DNA of 64,000 nucleotides. Origin: Ewingella americana (GTDB lineage Bacteria > Pseudomonadota > Gammaproteobacteria > Enterobacterales > Enterobacteriaceae). The translations under genes and the position numbers were made by a program. The notes beneath the pieces were generated by a model, which had not been told where the DNA came from, ran no database searches, and worked only from the letters and a program-made list of their open reading frames with translations. Each line of letters starts with the position of its first letter. The first letter of the stretch is position 1. Positions 36,195-45,042 of the stretch are shown here, one piece after another. The DNA lies in the NCBI RefSeq assembly GCF_006438725.1, contig NZ_RCZD01000001.1, positions 248,001 to 312,000 of the forward strand, in the 5' to 3' direction.

Positions 36195-36352
36195 CATGCC
36201 GCCAGTCGTTCACTTCGCCAGTCCCTGTAGGATTGAGCGGCACGCTATATCAACACGTTGTCATTTCTTCTTCATGATTTCCCCTCCGGTTTGTCATACC
36301 GGCGTGCCAGGGTACCCCCCTGATACCCCGAAGCATTCCAGCCTGAGGGAAC

Positions 36353-37234
36353 ATGAAAAAACCCACTTACCTGAGTTTACTGGCGATGATGAAAACGTTG
36401 ACCCACCCTTTGATTGCCCCGGAAAACCCAGATGTTCTGGTCATTGCCCATCGTGGTGCGTGGCAAACCACCCCCGAAAATTCCCTGGCCGCGCTGGATG
36501 AAGCCATTCATTTGGGTGCCGATATCATCGAAATCGACGCGCAAACCACCGCCGATGCGCAGTTGGTGGTGATCCACGATGCCCATCTCGACCGCACCTG
36601 TGATTATCAGGGCGAAGTGGCGACGATGCCGCTGTCAATGGTGCGTCGCGCCAGACTCAAAGCCGCTGACGGACGAGAAGGCATGGTGCTGACCAGCGAA
36701 CGTGTGCCGTTATTAGAAGAGTTACTTGAGGAAGCACGCGGACGCATTGTGGTCAACGTGGATATCAAGTACCCGCGAGATCTTGAACGCGTCGTGTCGC
36801 TGATTCTCAGCATGAACATGGCTGATGGCGTGCTGCTGAAAAGTAAAATGGACATCACCGCGCAGCGTTTTCCACTGGCGCTGGCCGGGGTGCCTAAGCC
36901 GATCCCGTTTATGCCGATCCTGCACGCCCGACCCGGCCTTTTTGCTGCCGACCTGCGCAATATCAAACAGTTCGGTGCACAAATGATTGAGCTGAATTTT
37001 ACCGATCTCGCCGACGTGACCGCCGCCCGTGATGAGCTGAAACGTCTCGGCGTGCGGTTGTGGGTCAATACACTGGATGTCTCTCATTCATTGGATTTCT
37101 GTGACAGCCGTGCGACACAGGATCCCGAAGGCGTTTGGGGCGTTTTGATCGAGGCAGGCGTGCGGGCATTCCAAACTGACAATGTCGGACAACTGGTGCG
37201 TTGGTTGAAAGACCGCGGAAATAAGAGGTCGTAA
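36353..37234 (+). CDS. Glycerophosphodiester phosphodiesterase family protein
   Basis: A 293-residue GDPD-family phosphodiesterase, which hydrolyses glycerophosphodiesters to glycerol-3-phosphate and an alcohol. The catalytic region is intact: AHRGAWQTTPENSLAAL (about residues 32-48, catalytic His), GADIIEIDAQ (metal-binding Glu and Asp) and VVIHDAHLDRT (second His). Late motifs VNVDIK and LWVNT fit the TIM barrel. There is no clear signal peptide, so it is probably cytoplasmic like UgpQ. A GAGGG ribosome site precedes the ATG. It lies between maeA and the Sia-type cassette with no evident functional link. Confidence 0.85.
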   Translation: MKKPTYLSLLAMMKTLTHPLIAPENPDVLVIAHRGAWQTTPENSLAALDEAIHLGADIIEIDAQTTADAQLVVIHDAHLDRTCDYQGEVATMPLSMVRRARLKAADGREGMVLTSERVPLLEELLEEARGRIVVNVDIKYPRDLERVVSLILSMNMADGVLLKSKMDITAQRFPLALAGVPKPIPFMPILHARPGLFAADLRNIKQFGAQMIELNFTDLADVTAARDELKRLGVRLWVNTLDVSHSLDFCDSRATQDPEGVWGVLIEAGVRAFQTDNVGQLVRWLKDRGNKRS

Positions 37235-37354
37235 ATGAAGCTGTGAGACGTTATCGGCACAAGGCTTCAAACTCGGAATTATCTTAGCCCGCCCCGCGAA
37301 CTGTCATAATTCCGCAGTAATCTGTTCATCTTGTTCATCAACGGGTCCAGCCAG

Positions 37355-38587
37355 ATGGAACACGCAGCACAGCCACTGAGCCATTTTACTGCCCGCTCCC
37401 GCCTGCTCACCGCGCGGGAGCTGTGCATTGATGTGCCTTTTGTCACACCCGACAGCGATAACCTGAAGGTGATGGCGCTGTTCACCGAACATAGCTCGCT
37501 AATCAGTCTGCCGGTTGTCGAAGGCACTCGCCCGTTCGGCCTGATCAACCGCCACATATTTCTTTCGCAAATGGCCCGGCCATTTTTTCGCGAACTATAC
37601 GACCGCAAAAGCTGCATCGCCTTTATGGATAAGTACCCGCTGGTGATTGATTCTGCCAGCACACTCGATGCCGTGGGGCAGAAGATGGTGGAGTCTGGCG
37701 ACAGATCAGTCACCGACGGTTTTATTCTGACCACCAACGATGAATATATCGGTATGGGGTTGGGCATTGACGTGATTAAAACAGTGTCGAGTTTGCAAGC
37801 CCAGCAGCATCAGCAAATCGTGCAAAGCATTGAATATGCCCGCGTGATTCAGGAGGCCATGCTGAATCAGTCTCAGCAATCTCTCGCGTCACAGCTGACA
37901 GACTGGAGCCTGGTCTGGCAGCCGAGAGATTGCGTCGGTGGCGATTTTTATGCTTTTCATCAGGTAGACGGCGGCGAATTGTTGTTTATGGCCGACTGCA
38001 CTGGCCACGGGGTACCGGGGGCATTTATGACCGTGATCCTGTCATCCGCGCTGGAGAAGGCGATGAGCAAATGTCAGCCCGACCAGCCAGAACAACTGCT
38101 CACCCACATTAATCACGTGATCAAACAGACACTGGGACAACAGCGCCAGTCTCAACAAACCTCAATGTCCAACGACGGCTGCGACGCCATGGCAGCGTTT
38201 ATCGACCATCGCCACCAGCGCCTGATCTGGTCCGGCGCGCGGTTATCCGGGTTCCTGCTACCGGCATCCGGTGAAGAGGCGGTGATGCTCCGCGCTGACC
38301 GGATGGGTATAGGTTATACGGATACGCCGCTTGACTACTGCTGGGAGCGCCATGAGATGCCGCTCAGCCCACGGGACCTGCTGTTTATCTTTACCGACGG
38401 TCTGACCGACCAGATTGGCGGTAAACGCAACATTATGTTTGGCAAGAAACGGATCAAAACGCTGCTGGAACAGCATCGCACACGACCGATGCCTGATATT
38501 TCAGAGGCGCTGATGCAGGCCTATCTCGACTGGCAGGGTAATCAACCGCGCCGGGATGATATGACATTTTTAGGTTTCCGGTATTGA
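37355..38587 (+). CDS. CBS-domain PP2C phosphatase, SiaA-like
   Basis: A 410-residue protein. Residues about 12-145 are a pair of CBS domains (SLISLPVVEGTRPFGLINRH, then SVTDGFILTTNDEYIGMG). A short coiled-coil helix (about 148-175) is followed by a PP2C/SpoIIE phosphatase domain with metal-binding aspartates in CVGGDFY, ADCTGHGVPGAFM, FTDGLTDQ and RRDDMTF. It begins a four-gene cassette equivalent to Pseudomonas siaABCD, where SiaA dephosphorylates SiaC and so switches on the cyclase SiaD. Unlike SiaA it has no membrane helices or HAMP, so its input is cytoplasmic, perhaps an adenine nucleotide. The ATG at 37355 was chosen; a TTG 24 bases upstream is possible. Confidence 0.85.
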   Translation: MEHAAQPLSHFTARSRLLTARELCIDVPFVTPDSDNLKVMALFTEHSSLISLPVVEGTRPFGLINRHIFLSQMARPFFRELYDRKSCIAFMDKYPLVIDSASTLDAVGQKMVESGDRSVTDGFILTTNDEYIGMGLGIDVIKTVSSLQAQQHQQIVQSIEYARVIQEAMLNQSQQSLASQLTDWSLVWQPRDCVGGDFYAFHQVDGGELLFMADCTGHGVPGAFMTVILSSALEKAMSKCQPDQPEQLLTHINHVIKQTLGQQRQSQQTSMSNDGCDAMAAFIDHRHQRLIWSGARLSGFLLPASGEEAVMLRADRMGIGYTDTPLDYCWERHEMPLSPRDLLFIFTDGLTDQIGGKRNIMFGKKRIKTLLEQHRTRPMPDISEALMQAYLDWQGNQPRRDDMTFLGFRY

Positions 38588-38617
38588 AGCCTTCCAGGAC
38601 GGCAACGTCAGAGTCTA

Positions 38618-39175
38618 ATGATGAAAAACGATCACCTGTTTTCCGGTCTGTTCAGTGCGCCCATGCCTGATGTGGTCGCGCTGCAGTACACCGGATTTTT
38701 TTCCCAGCACAATATTACGGCGATGGGCGAGGTGCTGCGTCTCTATCTGGAGCAGCATGAGAGCTCTTTAATCATCCGGCGTAAGCTCTTTTCCACGTTT
38801 ATCGAGATGGTCCAAAACATCCTTCGTTATTCCTCGGACAGCCGTGCGCTGACCAGAGAGGATAATGAGATGCGCTTTGGCTCGGTGACTTTTGGGATCG
38901 ATAACGGTAAGTACGTGTGCGAAAGCACCAATTTAGTCAAGGCCAGTGAGATAGCGCGCCTGCGCCAGTGCCTTGAAGCTCTGAATATGATGAGTGCCGA
39001 TGAGATTAAGCTTAATTATAAAGCCTCACTGCGGGCCGACACGCCGGCCTGGAGCAAAGGCGCGAACGTCGGTCTGTTGACGCTGGCCCGCGATGTCAGC
39101 GTGCCGCTAGAATTTACGTTTCGTCAGGTGGAATCATCCGATTTTTCCGCCTTTCATTTGAAAGCCATTATTTAA
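38618..39175 (+). CDS. siaB: SiaB-like protein kinase
   Basis: A 185-residue protein of the SiaB family, a HATPase-fold kinase that phosphorylates SiaC and opposes SiaA. The ATP-site N-box reads STFIEMVQNILRYS (about residues 65-78) and a lid glycine motif SKGANVGLL occurs near residue 150. It has no membrane segment. It lies between the phosphatase gene (30-base gap) and the SiaC-like gene (15-base gap) in the same operon. The assignment rests on size, the N-box and the gene order. Confidence 0.82.
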   Translation: MMKNDHLFSGLFSAPMPDVVALQYTGFFSQHNITAMGEVLRLYLEQHESSLIIRRKLFSTFIEMVQNILRYSSDSRALTREDNEMRFGSVTFGIDNGKYVCESTNLVKASEIARLRQCLEALNMMSADEIKLNYKASLRADTPAWSKGANVGLLTLARDVSVPLEFTFRQVESSDFSAFHLKAII

Positions 39176-39190
39176 AACGGACGCAGCACA

Positions 39191-39583
39191 ATGAACAACA
39201 TCAGCATCCCTGCGACTTCCTGCACGCCGGAAGTTGAGTTTGATTTTGACGGCTGCACGCTGTCGCTAACCGGGGAGTCCTACCCGGAGAATGCGGCGGC
39301 TTTCTACCGCCCGTTGGTGACGGCGGTGGAAGGTTTTGTGGCGGCCCATACGCAGCGCAGTGGCGCAGTGCTGGCGCTGCACGTCTCGCTGAGCTACTTC
39401 AACAGCTCCAGTACCAAAATGCTGTTTAGCCTGTTCGGCGCCCTGAACGGCGCCGACACCGCGGGGATCGCGACCACCCTGCACTGGTATTACGACCCGG
39501 AAGACGATATTTCAGAAGAGTTTGGCCAGGAGCTGAGCCTTGATTTTCCGTCTATCACTTTTCATCTACATCCGGGGCGCTGA
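39191..39583 (+). CDS. siaC: SiaC-like regulatory phosphoprotein
   Basis: A 130-residue protein of the DUF1987/SiaC family. It starts NNISIPATSCTPEVEFDFD and has GESYPENAAAFYRPL and the central motif LSYFNSSSTKMLF (about residues 67-79), followed by TLHWYYDPEDD and SEEFGQELS. In Pseudomonas the unphosphorylated form binds and activates the cyclase SiaD, and a threonine in the equivalent of NSSS carries the phosphate. Here a serine (Ser72) appears to occupy that place, by my alignment from memory. The stop is one base before the first cyclase start codon. Confidence 0.85.
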   Translation: MNNISIPATSCTPEVEFDFDGCTLSLTGESYPENAAAFYRPLVTAVEGFVAAHTQRSGAVLALHVSLSYFNSSSTKMLFSLFGALNGADTAGIATTLHWYYDPEDDISEEFGQELSLDFPSITFHLHPGR

Positions 39584-39584
39584 C

Positions 39585-40298
39585 ATGATGAGTCTCGATG
39601 AGCTGTTTATCACCGAAAATGCCATTTTGCACCATGCCCGCGAGCTGGCAAGCCAACGAGGGCTGGAGACCGAGACCTATCGCGAGGCGCTATTCAGACT
39701 CAGCGGGCATTATCAAAAGATGATGAGCGAATCTTACCGCCTGATCTCGCGCAGTGACCGCGCCGAACGCGAGCTGAACCGGCTCAACGAGCAGTTACAG
39801 CAGTTGGCAATCAAACTGGAATATGAGGCCACCCACGATCCGCTGACGGAAGTATTCAACCGCAGCGCCATCATCCATCAGATTGATCGTGCGCTCCATG
39901 ACGGCGAAGCATCGCTGATCTTGCTGGATATCGATCACTTCAAGGCCATTAACGACCGCTACGGGCATCCGGCCGGTGACGCGGTGATCTGCGAGCTTAT
40001 CCGGCGCATCGCACAATCCGTGCCGGAGGCAGGCAGCATCGGGCGAGTTGGCGGCGAGGAGTTCACTATTTTGCTTCCCGGCTATACACAGGCGCAGGCA
40101 GTGATCGTGGCGTACTACATTCATGCGGCACTCAATGCCTCACCGTTAGCCGCTCTGCCGCAACAATTAGTGACAGTCAGCATGGGCGTCAGCTGGGGCG
40201 GCCAGCTCGGTGGTTTCAATGCGTTGTACAGTGAAGCGGATGTGGCAATGTACGAAGCCAAAAGAAGAGGCCGCAACCGGGTTCACTGCGGCGCGTGA
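39585..40298 (+). CDS. siaD: SiaD-like diguanylate cyclase
   Basis: A 237-residue cytoplasmic diguanylate cyclase. Residues 1-85 form a helical stalk (SLDELFITENAILHHARELA, then a heptad-rich SRSDRAERELNRLNEQLQQL), the region SiaC binds in Pseudomonas. The GGDEF domain follows with THDPLTEVFNRSA, LDIDHFKAINDRYGHPAGD and active-site GGEEF. The product-inhibition site RxxD is absent: the segment before GGEEF reads PEAGSIGRV. It would make c-di-GMP in response to the SiaABC switch. The start may be the ATG at 39585 or 39588, right after the siaC stop; an earlier in-frame start inside siaC has no support. Confidence 0.87.
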   Translation: MMSLDELFITENAILHHARELASQRGLETETYREALFRLSGHYQKMMSESYRLISRSDRAERELNRLNEQLQQLAIKLEYEATHDPLTEVFNRSAIIHQIDRALHDGEASLILLDIDHFKAINDRYGHPAGDAVICELIRRIAQSVPEAGSIGRVGGEEFTILLPGYTQAQAVIVAYYIHAALNASPLAALPQQLVTVSMGVSWGGQLGGFNALYSEADVAMYEAKRRGRNRVHCGA

Positions 40299-40618
40299 AT
40301 CCCGTCATTACCCCGCTACACCGGCAAAGGGACTTTGCTCATCGACACAACCTCCGTTTAAAGCAGTGTTTATCATGTCGGCATTCTGGTTTTAACTGGC
40401 GCAGGATTTTGGGAGAGGATCCGGCATGGTGCTTCCCTTCAACCTGCTATGCCCGACGAGCCCGTTGTCACCCAAGTTGCGATGGTAATGGGCCTCGTTG
40501 TAGCACACCTTAAATGTCGTCGAAAATATACGAACGCAAGACTAATTGAATATTTATTGCCATTAAGCAGGGCTTGCGTGTGAACTCTCTCTTACTGCAC
40601 AAAACAAAAAGAAATGAC
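40299..40618. other. Non-coding region after the Sia-type cassette
   Basis: About 320 bases with no supported gene and no clear hairpin. The right end leads into a candidate sigma28-type promoter. Confidence 0.4.
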
Positions 40619-40645
40619 TCAAGATAAAAATCAGTTATCCGATAC
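40619..40645 (+). promoter_or_regulatory. Candidate sigma28-type promoter for the chemoreceptor at 40766
   Basis: TCAAGATA-N11-TCCGATAC matches the sigma28 consensus at 5 of 8 and 6 of 8 positions with the exact spacer. It shares the TCAAG form of -35 seen at two other sites in this window. A second CCCGATAA (40668-40675) lies nearby but its -35 is misplaced. The leader would be about 110 bases. Confidence 0.5.
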
Positions 40646-40765
40646 TAAAGATGGGAAGACATGTTATCCCGATAAATAGCATCGCCTTTTAACTGACAGA
40701 GAAGAGCACCCTCAACGTTTTTTAATTGACGACCTTAATGCATGTGCCACTCGAGGTTTCAAATT

Positions 40766-42421
40766 ATGAACTTTTTGCGGAATATTAAAATAAGAACGGC
40801 ACTCGTACTCATTCTCATCTTTTTCTCACTATTATGGGCAGGGGCATCGGGTTTTGCCTTGTACTCTCTTAAAGAACTCAAGCTTGAACTGAGTGTGACC
40901 AATATTCAGCAGAATAATGGCGATATTATCAACGGAGCCAATGCACAGTACTACCGCGCGATCACCTCGCTGGAACGTGCTATGAGCAGTTTAGATAAAA
41001 ATAACAGCGCCATTTATGACCTTGAAATGAATGCCACCGCCATCGAGTTAGACAGCCTCAAGAAAGGGCTGGAACAATTTAAGGCCATTAATCACGGAAA
41101 TCTCGATGCCGCAACAGTTGATGATATTTATAATAGTTCATTTAACCTTTATAATACGTCAATGTTACCATTGTTTGACTCAGCAAAAGAAAAAAGAATC
41201 GGCGATTTTGAAAAAATTAAAGATGATAAATATCTGCCGCTTAGACGTGATTTCAGCTCAGCCATTGACAAGTATAATAATAAAATCACTTCATTAAATG
41301 CAGAAGCGAATGAAAGAATTACGCTTTGGGTTACGTGGTGTCAGTATATTCTCATCAGCGCATTGATTATTAGTGGGCTGATTATGCTGGGCACCGACCG
41401 TTATCTGGCGAACTTCCTTGTTAAGCCTCTAAATATTATGAAAGCGCATCTTGAAGCGCTGGCCGTGGGCGTACTTGACAGCAAAATTGCCGATCAGGGC
41501 AAAAACTGTATTGGCCAGTTGATCCCGTATATCGACAAAATGCAGGAGAACTGGGCCAAAACCGTGCGCGAAATTCGTAACAGTGCAGATTCTATTTACA
41601 GAGGGGCCAGTAAGATCTCCATCGGCAATACCGATCTCTCTTCACGTACTGAAGAACAGGCGTCGGCGCTTGAAGAGACAGCCGCCAGCATGGAAGAACT
41701 CGGTTCGACGGTGAAGCAGAATGCTGATAATGCCGGTCAGGCAAGTACGCTGGCAGGTCATGCAACCCAGGAAGCCCATCAGGGCGGCGATATTGTCAAC
41801 GGTGTCATTGTCACCATGACCAAAATCACCGGCAGCTCACATAAGATCGTCGACATCATTGGGGTCATCAACAGCATTGCTTTTCAAACCAACATTCTTG
41901 CTTTGAACGCCGCCGTAGAAGCCGCACGGGCTGGTGAACAGGGCCGTGGGTTTGCGGTGGTTGCCAGTGAAGTTCGCAGTCTGGCGCAGCGCAGCGCCCA
42001 AGCGGCAAAAGAGATCGGAGTATTGATCAACGAGTCGGTTGAAAATATTAAGTCCGGTTCGGAACAGGTCACCCGCGCAGGTGACGCGATGGAGAAAATT
42101 GTCACTTCAGTCAGTCATGTGAATGACATTATGAGTGAGATAGCCTCCGCCTCAACGGAACAAAGCAAAGGAATAAGCCAGATTGGTACCGCCGTGGTGC
42201 AAATGGACAGCGTCACGCAGCAAAATGCCACCCTGGTGCAACAGTCAGCCGCCGCCGCCGCTTCGCTGGAAGAGCAAGCCCGTCAGCTGACTGAAATCGT
42301 CTCGGTGTTTAAAGTCGAAGAGAGCCCTGCCGCATCGGCCAATAGCCCGCTGCTCAGGCCTGTCCCACGAAGTAAAACCCCGGCCTTAGCCACCGATCAG
42401 GGAGGTTGGACGAAGTTCTAA
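40766..42421 (+). CDS. Methyl-accepting chemotaxis protein with CheR-tether pentapeptide
   Basis: A 551-residue chemoreceptor. The first membrane helix is at about residues 12-35, and the periplasmic domain of about 150 residues is helical and AT-rich in codon use, like a Tar-type four-helix sensor. The second membrane helix is at about 190-210. HAMP and the signalling hairpin with [22 protein letters not shown] follow. The C-terminus GGWTKF ends in GWTKF, fitting the xWxxF CheR tether. The ATG at 40766 was chosen for its GAGG site and because it begins directly before the first helix. Ligand unknown. A strong hairpin follows. Confidence 0.93.
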   Translation: MNFLRNIKIRTALVLILIFFSLLWAGASGFALYSLKELKLELSVTNIQQNNGDIINGANAQYYRAITSLERAMSSLDKNNSAIYDLEMNATAIELDSLKKGLEQFKAINHGNLDAATVDDIYNSSFNLYNTSMLPLFDSAKEKRIGDFEKIKDDKYLPLRRDFSSAIDKYNNKITSLNAEANERITLWVTWCQYILISALIISGLIMLGTDRYLANFLVKPLNIMKAHLEALAVGVLDSKIADQGKNCIGQLIPYIDKMQENWAKTVREIRNSADSIYRGASKISIGNTDLSSRTEEQASALEETAASMEELGSTVKQNADNAGQASTLAGHATQEAHQGGDIVNGVIVTMTKITGSSHKIVDIIGVINSIAFQTNILALNAAVEAARAGEQGRGFAVVASEVRSLAQRSAQAAKEIGVLINESVENIKSGSEQVTRAGDAMEKIVTSVSHVNDIMSEIASASTEQSKGISQIGTAVVQMDSVTQQNATLVQQSAAAAASLEEQARQLTEIVSVFKVEESPAASANSPLLRPVPRSKTPALATDQGGWTKF

Positions 42422-42428
42422 TCGTCAC

Positions 42429-42457
42429 CGTCCTTCTCAGGATCGCTGAGAAGGACG
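42429..42457 (+). terminator. Hairpin terminator after the chemoreceptor gene
   Basis: Perfect 12-base arms CGTCCTTCTCAG (42429-42440) and CTGAGAAGGACG (42446-42457) with a 5-base loop, followed by ACTTTCC. The U-tract is short. Confidence 0.75.
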
Positions 42458-42617
42458 ACTTTCCTCGCAGGGCCCCACACAAATTGCTGCGTTAACACAA
42501 CGCGTTAGCCATCATCGCATGAACATTACATCCTCCCTCAGACTTGCAGATTGTAACACTCCGGTATTATTTATTTTGTATGCTGTCTTTTTCTTACCCC
42601 CCAAAGGAGGAGGCCAC

Positions 42618-43160
42618 ATGCGCTATATCGTATTGTTTCTGTCGTCATTATTTATGGTTGAATCTGTTTTCACCAACGCGGTAGCGGCTGTTTCGCTGCC
42701 CTCACTTTCGTCGGCCATGAACCAGCGCCTGCTGGTGATGAAAGATGTCGCAGGTTATAAGGCGGAGCATCATTTACCGGTAGAGGACCTCGTCCGGGAG
42801 CAGAAAGTGATGTCTTTAGCCAGGGAGGAAGCCACGGCAGCCGGCCTTGAACCCCAGTCGGTGGTGCCTTTTATTCAGGCTCAGATGGATGTCGCGAAAG
42901 CCATTCAATACCGTTATCTCGCTGACTGGTTATCCCGGCCCGAAAAAGACTGGCGGGCCAGAGACCTGGATGAGGTTAGGAAGATTATTTCTGACCAGGA
43001 CAACGTCATACTGCATTCGATCAGTCAGCGCTTACTGGTGGGGGGGCTAAGTGAGGCGGATAAGTCGGCGATGGTGAGCGAACTGACTGCGCCGCAATTA
43101 AGTAACGCGGACAAACATCGGCTGGTTGACACGATGGCGGCGATAAAACGCCGCACCTAG
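42618..43160 (+). CDS. Periplasmic chorismate mutase, AroQ-gamma class
   Basis: A 180-residue secreted chorismate mutase. The signal peptide covers about residues 1-24 (MRYIVLFLSSLFMVESVF, cleavage near AVA). The mature part has the AroQ arginine and lysine pattern: NQRLLVMKDVAGYKAEHHLPVED (in two parts), REQKVMSLAREEA and FIQAQMDVAKAIQYRYLADW. The following helical half is characteristic of the *AroQ gamma class. It converts chorismate to prephenate outside the cytoplasm; its role in enterobacteria and pathogens is unclear. The ATG at 42618 follows AAAGGAGGAGG, an unusually strong ribosome site. An in-frame ATG 99 bases upstream lacks one. Confidence 0.9.
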   Translation: MRYIVLFLSSLFMVESVFTNAVAAVSLPSLSSAMNQRLLVMKDVAGYKAEHHLPVEDLVREQKVMSLAREEATAAGLEPQSVVPFIQAQMDVAKAIQYRYLADWLSRPEKDWRARDLDEVRKIISDQDNVILHSISQRLLVGGLSEADKSAMVSELTAPQLSNADKHRLVDTMAAIKRRT

Positions 43161-43181
43161 ATGCCGATAACTGCCGCCTGT

Positions 43182-44954
43182 TCAGGTGCGCCTGATTGTC
43201 AGCCATTTTTCGAGCGCAGCAGGTTCGAGGGGTCTGGAGTAGAAGAACCCCTGAACCTGGTCACAACCATAGTCTTGCAGGATTGCGACCGTTTCGGCGT
43301 TCTCTACGCCCTCGGCGACCACGGTATACTTCAGGTTCTTCAACATCTGGATGGTACTGTTCACAATGATTTGGCTGTCCATGTCCGTCAGCAAGGCGGT
43401 GATGAGTGCCCTGTCGAGCTTAATCGTATCCAGCGGCATCCGGCGGAGGTAATTAATGTTGCTGTAGCCTGCGCCAAAATCGTCCAGTGAAATGACAAAA
43501 CCAAATTGCTTTAACCTATTCAGACCGCTCAGCGCATCGGTATCTTCGGTGATTTCTTCCGTTTCGAGGCACTCAATGCCCAGCATTTTTGCCGCCAGGT
43601 TTGCTTCGCGCATTTTCCTCTCAAGGGATTCAGCAAAACCTTTGCGCGAGACATCACTGGCACTGACGTTTATCGAGACCGGCAGGGCAAAAGGCGTGCC
43701 GGTCCATATTTTCATCTGACGGATAGCATCATCTACCACCCAGTCTGTCAGTGCGGCCATCAAATTGGTTTGTTCCGCGAGAGGTAAAAAATGGCAAGGA
43801 GACAGTTCACCGCGATCGGGGTGACGCCAGCGGATAAGCGCTTCAAGGCCCACCGGCTGGTTAGTCAACAGACACACCTTAGGCTGGTAAACCAGATAGA
43901 GTCCCTGGATATCCTGCAATGCCGTCGCCAGTTCGTTCATTAAGCGGAAATCACTGTTACGTTGGGCGTCCGTCGTCTCATCAAATTTGCAGGAGGGTAC
44001 TTTCAGGTTAATGGCTTCATGCAGCGCGCTTAAGGCGCGACGGAGTATCTCCTGCGCGGAGTACTCAGATGGCGTGAAGCATACTTCGCCGGTATGCACC
44101 TCCAGACGCACGGAGACCCCGCCTTCGAGCGTTGCACTGGCGCCCTCTAACCTTGCGCTGATTTGCGCCGCCGTCATGGACTGGTGGGTGGGCGCAAGGA
44201 TAGCGTAGCGACCGACAGCCACCGTATACAGTAACTGTTCTGTCGACATGTTCAGCCTCTCCCTGAGCAGGGACGCCATCGCTTTCAGTAAACTCTCGAC
44301 CGGCGCCATCCCCATTGAGCGGGCCAGTTCATACAAGCGTTGTATCGCAACGCAGTCGATAATGACCAGGCAATAAGCGTCACTGATCTCGTCGGTTTGC
44401 AGCAGTTGCAGCTCACGAATAATTCGCTGTCGGTTGGGCAGTCCCGTAGCCGCATCCGTAAACCCTGCCGAATGCCAGATTTCAAGGAAAGACATCACCA
44501 GACTGGCCAGCAGCTTTAGCGTTTGGAGCTTCTCCTCGGGGAATACGTGAGGTGTGGTGTCAGTCACGCAAAGTGTGCCAAGGATAATACCCTCGCGGTT
44601 TTGCAGCGGCACACCCGCATAAAAACGGATATACGGTGCGCCACGGGTCAGCGGATTTGACGAAAAACGGTCATCAAGATAGGTGTCAGAGACGACTATT
44701 GCTTCGCTGTTGTCCACAACGTAGCGGCAAAATGAGTCCTCTCTTAATGACTGGCGAAGATCAAAGTTATGCGCCGCCCTGACGTACTGATGTCGGTCGT
44801 CAATCACGGAAATAAAACTGCCAGGAATATTCAGCGCCTTACCTGCCAGCATCACAAATTTCTCGAGAACATCATCCCTGCTTTCATCTGGAGCCTTCAG
44901 CGCGGCAATAGCTTCATGCCGTAACAATTCATCGCCCGTCAGGTTAATTAACAT
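43182..44954 (-). CDS. GAF-GGDEF-EAL c-di-GMP phosphodiesterase
   Basis: A 590-residue cytoplasmic protein. Residues about 20-160 are a GAF domain (ISVIDDRHQYVRAAHNFDLR, FCRYVV, FYAGVPLQNREGIILGTLCV). Residues about 165-310 are a GGDEF domain whose active site is degenerate: VGRYAIL replaces GGDEF, so no cyclase activity is expected. Residues about 330-590 are an EAL domain with the catalytic set intact: EALIRWRHP, INVSASDV, ECLETEE, DDFGAGYSNINYLRRMPLD (continuing IKLD), VAEGVE and QGFFYSRPL. It should hydrolyse c-di-GMP under control of the GAF ligand. A sigma28-type promoter lies 62 bases upstream, placing it in the flagellar regulon. Confidence 0.92.
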   Translation of the reverse strand: MLINLTGDELLRHEAIAALKAPDESRDDVLEKFVMLAGKALNIPGSFISVIDDRHQYVRAAHNFDLRQSLREDSFCRYVVDNSEAIVVSDTYLDDRFSSNPLTRGAPYIRFYAGVPLQNREGIILGTLCVTDTTPHVFPEEKLQTLKLLASLVMSFLEIWHSAGFTDAATGLPNRQRIIRELQLLQTDEISDAYCLVIIDCVAIQRLYELARSMGMAPVESLLKAMASLLRERLNMSTEQLLYTVAVGRYAILAPTHQSMTAAQISARLEGASATLEGGVSVRLEVHTGEVCFTPSEYSAQEILRRALSALHEAINLKVPSCKFDETTDAQRNSDFRLMNELATALQDIQGLYLVYQPKVCLLTNQPVGLEALIRWRHPDRGELSPCHFLPLAEQTNLMAALTDWVVDDAIRQMKIWTGTPFALPVSINVSASDVSRKGFAESLERKMREANLAAKMLGIECLETEEITEDTDALSGLNRLKQFGFVISLDDFGAGYSNINYLRRMPLDTIKLDRALITALLTDMDSQIIVNSTIQMLKNLKYTVVAEGVENAETVAILQDYGCDQVQGFFYSRPLEPAALEKWLTIRRT

Positions 44955-45015
44955 CTATGCTCCTACTCCGGCAGTAAGGTTCCGAAGTGACAGTATCGAA
45001 TGATACCTAATAGAC

Positions 45016-45042
45016 TTATCGTCAATTTGACTGTTTTCTTGA
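45016..45042 (-). promoter_or_regulatory. Sigma28-type promoter for the EAL gene
   Basis: On the minus strand the sequence is TCAAGAAA-N11-GACGATAA. The -10 matches the sigma28 consensus at 7 of 8, the -35 at 5 of 8, and the spacer is exact. It begins 62 bases before the start codon. Confidence 0.62.

Noticed and set aside
37251-37258. TTATCGGC, a perfect sigma28 -10 on the minus strand
   Set aside because: The nearest -35-like sequence is one base out of register and only 5 of 8, and no minus-strand gene lies downstream; it would be antisense to the phosphodiesterase gene.
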